From NCBI GenBank assembly GCA_964449305.1, contig CAYUYM010000131.1:1-9617 (forward strand): a stretch of 9,617 bases of DNA, given 5' to 3'. The translations under genes and the position numbers were made by a program. This document shows, in pieces, positions 5,528-9,617 of the stretch. How positions within the stretch are numbered: the first letter of the stretch is position 1; each line of letters begins with the position of its first letter. The notes below the pieces were generated by a model that made no database searches, had not been told where the DNA came from, and saw only the letters and a list, made by a program, of their open reading frames with translations. Source of the stretch: CAYUYM01 sp964449305 (GTDB taxonomy: Bacteria > Bacteroidota > Ignavibacteria > SZUA-365 > CAYQST01).

Positions 5528-7588
5528 TCAGTTGCGCACGATCTCCAGTCCCACGGTGCGATTGTAGAAGCGGCCCTCGGGCAGCAGGTTGTCGTGGATG
5601 GGATGCAGCTCGCCCACGCCGGTGAAGGTGATGCGATCCGGGGGGATGATGGATGCGGCATGCTGGAGGACGCGGGAGTGCACAGCCTCCGCGCGCTTCT
5701 CCGAAAGCTTCTGGTTGTATTCCTCCGAGCCGATGATGTCCGTGTACCCGGTGATGGACACCGTCGCTCCCGCGGTGAGGCGCGGAAACACATGGTCACC
5801 GAGGATGCGCTCATTACGCTCACCCGGCTCGTACACGTCGAAGGGGAAGAGGATGAGGGAGATCTTTTCGCGCGTGATGCCGCCCGGGTCCGTCGTCACA
5901 TTCTGCAGGCGCTCCCGCAGGAGTTTGCGCACGGCGATGTGCACTGGTCCCGCCTCCGCGTGATCGCCGGCGCTGTCGGTCACGGCGATGGTGCATGCCA
6001 GGTCGCCACTGCTCGCCACCACCTCATTGCGCAGGTTCCTCCAATTCCACGTCATCCGCTTCTCGAGGAACGCCCCCGAGCGCTCGTCGAAGGTCCTTCC
6101 CCCCTGCTGCACGTTCCACGCCCAGCGGGCGAGGCCCTCGGGCGCGGCATGCTCCATGGTGAACTGCACCGCCTCCGGTGTGATGGAGGTGAAACGGTTG
6201 ACGAACATCACCGGCTTCATGATCTCCCAGGTGTCGGACGTCAGCTCCACACGCCGGTTCTCCGCCTGCCCGTCCACATCGTTGGAGCTGGAGGGGACGG
6301 CAGGGAGGGTGCCGACCACGATCGGCAGCCGTGCCTCCTCGATGCCCCACACGGTGCGCAGGTAGTTCTGCACAATGCGGGCCCGCGCCTCGGCAAGCGA
6401 GCGGTTCGCCTTCTCCTCGCCGATGGTGTTGATGTGCCCGGAGATGGTGAGCGTGGCATCGCGATGCTGCCGCATCCGGCTGCCGATGATGTTCAGCACG
6501 TTGTAATAGTACGTCATCGCGCCACCGGTGATGCCGCTCTCACTGAAGGAGGACACGGACTCCGACGTGAGCTGGGCGTAGCGCGCCGGGAGCGCCGATG
6601 ATCCCTGGTCGAAGAACAGGTAGTTGAGAAGCGGAAAGGTCTCCCGCACGATGTCCTCCTCCATGACGAGCGAGTCGGTGGAGGCGTGCAGGGCGACGGT
6701 TGGGCCGGGCTTGAAGCGGTAGGCGATCTCGTAGCCCTTGGCCACGATCTTCTTCGCGATCGCGTCGAAATTGGTGGTGAGATCCTCGGCGTTGCGCGCC
6801 AGGAAGTGCTCGCCGCCGGACGCCTGCGCGAGCCCGATGAGGAAATCGTTGGCCTCGGTCAGGAAATCGATGGTGTAGAACGTCGTCGCCTTTCTGTCGA
6901 GCTTCATCACCATCTCCGGCTGCAGGCGGCTCGAGTTGTCGGCGCCGTCGCTGAACACGATGGCGAAGCTCTTGTCCACTCGCCCGGTGTCCTGCCCGAT
7001 CTGCTCGATGGCGCCGTAGACGCCATCGTAGAGGTAGGTGCTGCGGGAGAGATTCGGCTCGATGAGCATCTTCCGGGAGTAGTCAATCAGGCGCTTCTTG
7101 TCCGTCGTGTAGGGATGGCGGATGAGGGGCAGCGCCCGCCCGCCATACGTGTATGGGGGATCCGTCATCGCCTTCTCGTTGAACAGCACGATGGAGACGC
7201 GGACCGCGGGACTGAACCCCTTCAGTATGGTCTCGAGGGACGAGACCAGGCGCTCCAGATGCGGGCTCATGGACTGGCTGTTGTCGATCATGAAGATGAC
7301 GCGCATCACCGTGTTCTCCGATGCGGTCAGCTCCTTCACCTCCAGGATGTCCGCCGTCTTGCGACCGCGTGTAATGACGAAGTCCCCGGGGCCGAGGCCG
7401 GGGACGTGGTCCCCGAGCTGGTTGACGGGGGTGGTCATGAGCCGCTCGGGATCCCCGGGCGAGGTGGAACGCACCTGGGCGCGGGCGACCTCGCGATGCG
7501 TGCAGCGCAGGTCCATCGGCTCGGCGAGCTGCGCCATGGCGGTGGTCTGCAACAGGAGGAGCAGGGTGAGTGTGGCTGGTCCTTTCAT
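5528..7588 (-). CDS. Exported VWA protein with two OmpA-like peptidoglycan-binding domains
   Basis: The 686-residue product starts with a signal peptide (MKGPATLTLLLLLQTTAMA), likely cleaved before Gln20. The ATG at 7588 has AAGGAA 5 nt upstream and places the peptide correctly. A VWA domain at about 95-290 keeps the MIDAS residues DNSQS (Asp102, Ser104, Ser106), Thr184 and SDGAD (Asp214). The first OmpA-like domain runs about 321-450, from YLFFDQGSSALPARY to QAENRRVEL. About 125 residues of probable beta-sandwich follow. The second OmpA-like domain runs about 576-686, from LFPFDVYEPGERN through GYTDIIGSEEYNQKLSEKRA to FYNRTVGLEIV. The second keeps the Asp617/Arg632 pair that holds diaminopimelate in OmpA proteins. 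The first has Asn387 in place of the Asp but keeps Arg402. No T9SS sorting domain is present, so it should stay in the periplasm or at the inner face of the outer membrane and hold peptidoglycan. The VWA ligand is unknown. Confidence 0.88.
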   Translation of the reverse strand: MKGPATLTLLLLLQTTAMAQLAEPMDLRCTHREVARAQVRSTSPGDPERLMTTPVNQLGDHVPGLGPGDFVITRGRKTADILEVKELTASENTVMRVIFMIDNSQSMSPHLERLVSSLETILKGFSPAVRVSIVLFNEKAMTDPPYTYGGRALPLIRHPYTTDKKRLIDYSRKMLIEPNLSRSTYLYDGVYGAIEQIGQDTGRVDKSFAIVFSDGADNSSRLQPEMVMKLDRKATTFYTIDFLTEANDFLIGLAQASGGEHFLARNAEDLTTNFDAIAKKIVAKGYEIAYRFKPGPTVALHASTDSLVMEEDIVRETFPLLNYLFFDQGSSALPARYAQLTSESVSSFSESGITGGAMTYYYNVLNIIGSRMRQHRDATLTISGHINTIGEEKANRSLAEARARIVQNYLRTVWGIEEARLPIVVGTLPAVPSSSNDVDGQAENRRVELTSDTWEIMKPVMFVNRFTSITPEAVQFTMEHAAPEGLARWAWNVQQGGRTFDERSGAFLEKRMTWNWRNLRNEVVASSGDLACTIAVTDSAGDHAEAGPVHIAVRKLLRERLQNVTTDPGGITREKISLILFPFDVYEPGERNERILGDHVFPRLTAGATVSITGYTDIIGSEEYNQKLSEKRAEAVHSRVLQHAASIIPPDRITFTGVGELHPIHDNLLPEGRFYNRTVGLEIVRN

Positions 7589-7593
7589 CGGGG

Positions 7594-7599
7594 TTCCTT
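7594..7599 (-). promoter_or_regulatory. Ribosome binding site of the VWA-OmpA gene
   Basis: AAGGAA on the minus strand, 5 nt before the ATG at 7588, supports that start over an in-frame start 141 bp upstream (7729), whose extra residues would bury the signal peptide. Confidence 0.65.
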
Positions 7600-7617
7600 G
7601 TGGCTGTCGTGAAACAT

Positions 7618-7634
7618 GGTGACTCGGCGTCACC
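7618..7634. repeat. Short inverted repeat in the leader of the VWA-OmpA gene
   Basis: GGTGAC and GTCACC flank a 5-nt spacer (TCGGC), centred about 38 bp before the ATG at 7588. It could be a small leader hairpin or a protein-binding site. Arms of 6 bp also occur by chance in GC-rich DNA, so no function is claimed. Confidence 0.35.
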
Positions 7635-7797
7635 TCCAGGCCGGTTGCGAGATCGGGTGGCCATGTCCGGTGCAACGTCGATCCATCGGGAGCAGGCAAG
7701 GTACACAACCCGCAGATCGAAGGAAACACGGGATTGGAAAATGCCCTTCCGAAGGAGCTGGTCCCGATTAAACCTCTGATCGCTGTCGTCTGTCAGA

Positions 7798-7816
7798 TGT
7801 CTGTATCACACAGACA
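7798..7816. repeat. Inverted repeat upstream of the helical T9SS cargo gene
   Basis: TGTCTGT and ACAGACA are 7-bp perfect arms around the 5-nt spacer ATCAC, 28-46 bp before the ATG at 7844. The position between divergent genes suits an operator or a leader hairpin. Extra copies of the half-site core (GTCTGT at 7788-7793) occur just upstream. Function is unproven. Confidence 0.4.
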
Positions 7817-7830
7817 CGACACCACAGAAT

Positions 7831-7835
7831 GAGGA
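7831..7835 (+). promoter_or_regulatory. Ribosome binding site deciding the start of the helical cargo gene
   Basis: GAGGA lies 8 nt before the ATG at 7844. The alternative ATG at 7829 has no such sequence upstream and overlaps this site, so 7844 is preferred. Confidence 0.6.
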
Positions 7836-7843
7836 TCTCGATC

Positions 7844-8854
7844 ATGGCTTCATCACATCACAGGATCGCACACACCAGGTCGCTTCTCCTGCTCATCATC
7901 GTGGCCCTTGGGCTCAGCGCCACGGCGGGTGCCCAGCCCGGGAGGGGGCGTCTTGGCGAGGGGCGCCCACCCATGAGCCCGGAAATGAAGGCCGCCATCG
8001 CGGAACTCCGCAGCGACATCCGCGGCTACGTGGAGAAATCCATTCTGCCACAGTTGCTGGAGTGGAAGATGAAACTCGACAACGCGATGGACCCGGCAGA
8101 CCTGGCGTCGCTCAACGCCCTCCGCGCACGCGCCCTGGAGCTGCGCCGTGAGAACCGCGAGCTCGGGCAGGGCATGCGCCGCGCATGGAAGGATGAGGAC
8201 TACACCGCGCTCAAGGACAGGCGCGACGACATGAAGGACATGAAGGGTGAGTGGAAGGCCCTTCTCGAAACGCTCAAACCCCTCGCACGGAAGCATGCGG
8301 ATGTGCTCAAGGAGATCGGTCGCGCGGTGCCGCCCAAGGTGGAGCTCTGGAAGTCCGAGGGGCGCGCCATCGCCATGCGCTGGCTGGACCGCCATGAGGG
8401 CACGCTTCCCAATGCCCGCCGGGCTCTGGGGATGATCAAGGGCATGATGGATCTGCGCATGTTCGGCGGTGCACGTGATGATGGCGATCGCCGGAAACTC
8501 ATGGCCGCACGCTTCATGCTGTGGGACGGGACGCTCCCGCCGATGCACGGCCTTGATGGTGACAACGGTGGGCCCGCCGGTGACAGGGCTCCGTCCACCT
8601 ACAGCATGAGCAACCACCCCAATCCCTTCAGCACCTCCACCACCATCCGTTACACGCTTCCCAATGAGGCGCATATCACAGTGCGGGTGATCGATGGCAA
8701 GGGCAGGGAGGTGGCACGTCTGGTGGACGGCACGCAGCCCGCGGGGCTGAACACCGTGGTGTTCGAAGCCGGAACCCTGCCAAGCGGCAGCTACATGGTC
8801 GAACTCGCCACGCCCCGTGGCAAGGAGATTCTGCAGATCAGCATCGTCAAATGA
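7844..8854 (+). CDS. Secreted helical protein of unknown function with T9SS type-A sorting domain
   Basis: I cannot name a family for the main body of this 336-residue protein. Residues 1-30 are a signal peptide (SLLLLIIVALGLSATAGA) with likely cleavage before Gln31. A Gly/Arg/Pro-rich stretch (32-45) follows. Residues about 46-232 look almost wholly alpha-helical and highly charged, with few Pro and no Cys. They include the segment YVEKSILPQLLEWKMKLD and four Trp-Lys pairs (74, 115, 137, 169) at regular surface-like positions. A short Gly/Asp-rich linker (about 233-250) leads to the T9SS sorting domain (about 251-336: HPNPFSTSTTIRYTLP to ILQISIVK), so the protein is predicted to reach the cell surface or medium. 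The ATG at 7844 has a better ribosome site than 7829. The helical part loosely recalls periplasmic Spy/CpxP-like chaperones, but I see no LTxxQ motif. It is divergent from the VWA-OmpA gene across a 255-bp gap. Confidence 0.82.
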   Translation: MASSHHRIAHTRSLLLLIIVALGLSATAGAQPGRGRLGEGRPPMSPEMKAAIAELRSDIRGYVEKSILPQLLEWKMKLDNAMDPADLASLNALRARALELRRENRELGQGMRRAWKDEDYTALKDRRDDMKDMKGEWKALLETLKPLARKHADVLKEIGRAVPPKVELWKSEGRAIAMRWLDRHEGTLPNARRALGMIKGMMDLRMFGGARDDGDRRKLMAARFMLWDGTLPPMHGLDGDNGGPAGDRAPSTYSMSNHPNPFSTSTTIRYTLPNEAHITVRVIDGKGREVARLVDGTQPAGLNTVVFEAGTLPSGSYMVELATPRGKEILQISIVK

Positions 8855-8876
8855 CCACGGACGTGTGTGCAGAACA

Positions 8877-8910
8877 GCGACGCCCCGGGCAGCGATGTCC
8901 GGGGCGTTGT
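8877..8910. terminator. GC-rich hairpin between convergent genes
   Basis: A 12-bp stem (8877-8888 with 8899-8910, including two G-U pairs as read on the plus strand; core CGCCCCGG/CCGGGGCG) closes a 10-nt loop 22 bp after the T9SS cargo stop. The weak T-rich sequence GTTGTCTT overlaps its 3' end. It probably ends the plus-strand transcript and may also serve the TonB receptor gene. Confidence 0.7.
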
Positions 8911-8984
8911 CTTGGCGATGCGCCGGGCTGTTTCACGAACGGGCGGGTTCACGGGGGAGTGTCGCAGGTGGTGCCGGTGCTGCG

Positions 8985-9617
8985 TCACCACCGCACATTC
9001 ATGCCCATCCCGATGGTGCGCGGCGCACCAAGGTAGGCCTGCTGCTCGCCGCGGTACTCGTAGGTGCCGTAGATGAAGGTGTCGTCGAACAGGTTCTTCA
9101 CATGGCCGTACAGCTCGACATGCGTGAGCACCACGCCGGCCTTCAGGTTCACGAGGCTTCGGGCTGCGGTGCGGAAAAGGTTCATGTGAGACGAGTAGTA
9201 GGGCGACAGGTACTGATAGTCCAGATTGATGACCGCGCGTCCGGTGATCCCGGAAAGCGTCAGGGGGAGCTCGTACTTCAGACCGATGCGGGTGTTGAGC
9301 TTCGGGGCGAAGGGGAGTTCGTTGTCGGTGTAGGTGTACAGGGTGTCTCTCCCTCCAACCTTCTCGGTGAACGAGTAGTCGGTGAAGCGTGCGTCGAGCC
9401 ACCCGAACGCGACATCCACGGTGAAGCCGTCGAAGGGCACGGCGGTCAGCTCCATCTCGAGCCCCTTGATCTGCGTGGTGCCGGCATTCTTGATGGTCTG
9501 CAACGGGCTGGAGAGGTTGCCGATCGTGAGGAGCTGCTGTTTGTCCCAGTCGATGAGGAACACGTCGCCATTGATGCGAAGGCGGTCATCGACCATCGTG
9601 GTCTTGACGCCGAGTTC
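8985..9617 (-). CDS. TonB-dependent outer-membrane receptor, C-terminal part
   Basis: The gene runs off the right edge. The frame is open to 9617, so the ATG at 9596 is internal; 210 residues are visible. They show the end of a 22-stranded beta barrel: ELGVKTTMVDDRLRINGDVF, then IDWDKQQLLT, an NAGTTQIKGLEMEL strand pair, and alternating hydrophobic/polar strands. The closing block has VKNLFDDTFIYGTYEY, PRTIGMGMNV and a final aromatic Trp, which is the usual outer-membrane insertion signal. Such receptors import siderophores, vitamin B12 or oligosaccharides using energy from TonB. The plug domain and ligand-specific parts lie outside the window, so the substrate cannot be told. NLFDD and PRT are the usual C-terminal marks of siderophore-type receptors, which slightly favours that over SusC. 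SusC-like proteins are longer, and no SusD gene follows on the downstream side. Confidence 0.9.
   Translation of the reverse strand, partial: ELGVKTTMVDDRLRINGDVFLIDWDKQQLLTIGNLSSPLQTIKNAGTTQIKGLEMELTAVPFDGFTVDVAFGWLDARFTDYSFTEKVGGRDTLYTYTDNELPFAPKLNTRIGLKYELPLTLSGITGRAVINLDYQYLSPYYSSHMNLFRTAARSLVNLKAGVVLTHVELYGHVKNLFDDTFIYGTYEYRGEQQAYLGAPRTIGMGMNVRW

Noticed and set aside
5447..7612. Long plus-strand open frames (384 and 308 residues) opposite the VWA-OmpA gene
   Set aside because: They lie antisense to a gene with clear signal peptide, VWA and OmpA motifs; their translations are rich in Gly, Arg, His and Asp with no recognisable domain, as expected for GC-rich shadow frames.
1..9617. CRISPR arrays, tRNA or rRNA genes, insertion sequences, phage or defence genes
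   Set aside because: I saw no regularly spaced repeats, cloverleaf-like segments, terminal inverted repeats with transposase, or recognisable defence domains in the window.

Overview
The window looks like chromosomal DNA of a GC-rich bacterium (above 60 % GC by eye) from the Bacteroidota / Fibrobacterota-Chlorobi-Bacteroidota (FCB) group. Kapabacteria, Ignavibacteria or Rhodothermia-like lineages would fit. Four signs agree: two secreted proteins end in type IX secretion (T9SS) type-A sorting domains; all three visible signal peptides have Gln just after the cleavage site, the 'Q-rule' of Bacteroidota; candidate promoters have the TTG-N20-TAnnTTTG form of this group; and a TonB-dependent receptor is present. 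I cannot place it to genus. I see no tRNA, rRNA, CRISPR array, transposase or phage gene, so this looks like an ordinary core/envelope region rather than a mobile island.

Layout: (1) 1-851 (+), the 3' half of a two-domain sugar/nucleoside ABC transporter ATPase whose second ATPase domain has lost its key motifs. (2) 3581-908 (-), a run of three genes: an RluE-type 23S rRNA pseudouridine synthase, then after 220 bp with its own candidate promoter a biotin-dependent carboxyltransferase, then 6 bp later its small biotin carrier. (3) 3813-5450 (+), a secreted T9SS cargo with a von Willebrand A (VWA) domain and a possible cohesin-like sandwich. (4) 7588-5528 (-), an exported VWA protein with two OmpA-like peptidoglycan-binding domains. 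(5) 7844-8854 (+), a helical, charged T9SS cargo of unknown function. (6) 9617-8985 (-), the C-terminal end of a TonB-dependent receptor.

The strand switches often, and each of the three convergent junctions (851/908, 5450/5528, 8854/8985) carries a GC-rich hairpin, probably a terminator shared by both sides. No gene-free stretch exceeds 300 bp; the longest are 7589-7843, 3582-3812 and 2780-2999.

Functionally, the carboxyltransferase and biotin carrier need a biotin carboxylase encoded elsewhere, and probably handle propionyl/methylmalonyl-CoA or a related acyl-CoA. The right half (3813-9617) is cell-envelope in character: two exported VWA proteins, one sent outward by T9SS and one probably anchored to peptidoglycan, another T9SS cargo, and an outer-membrane receptor. 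No clear new system is visible. The most promising leads are the pair of VWA proteins and the helical T9SS cargo.
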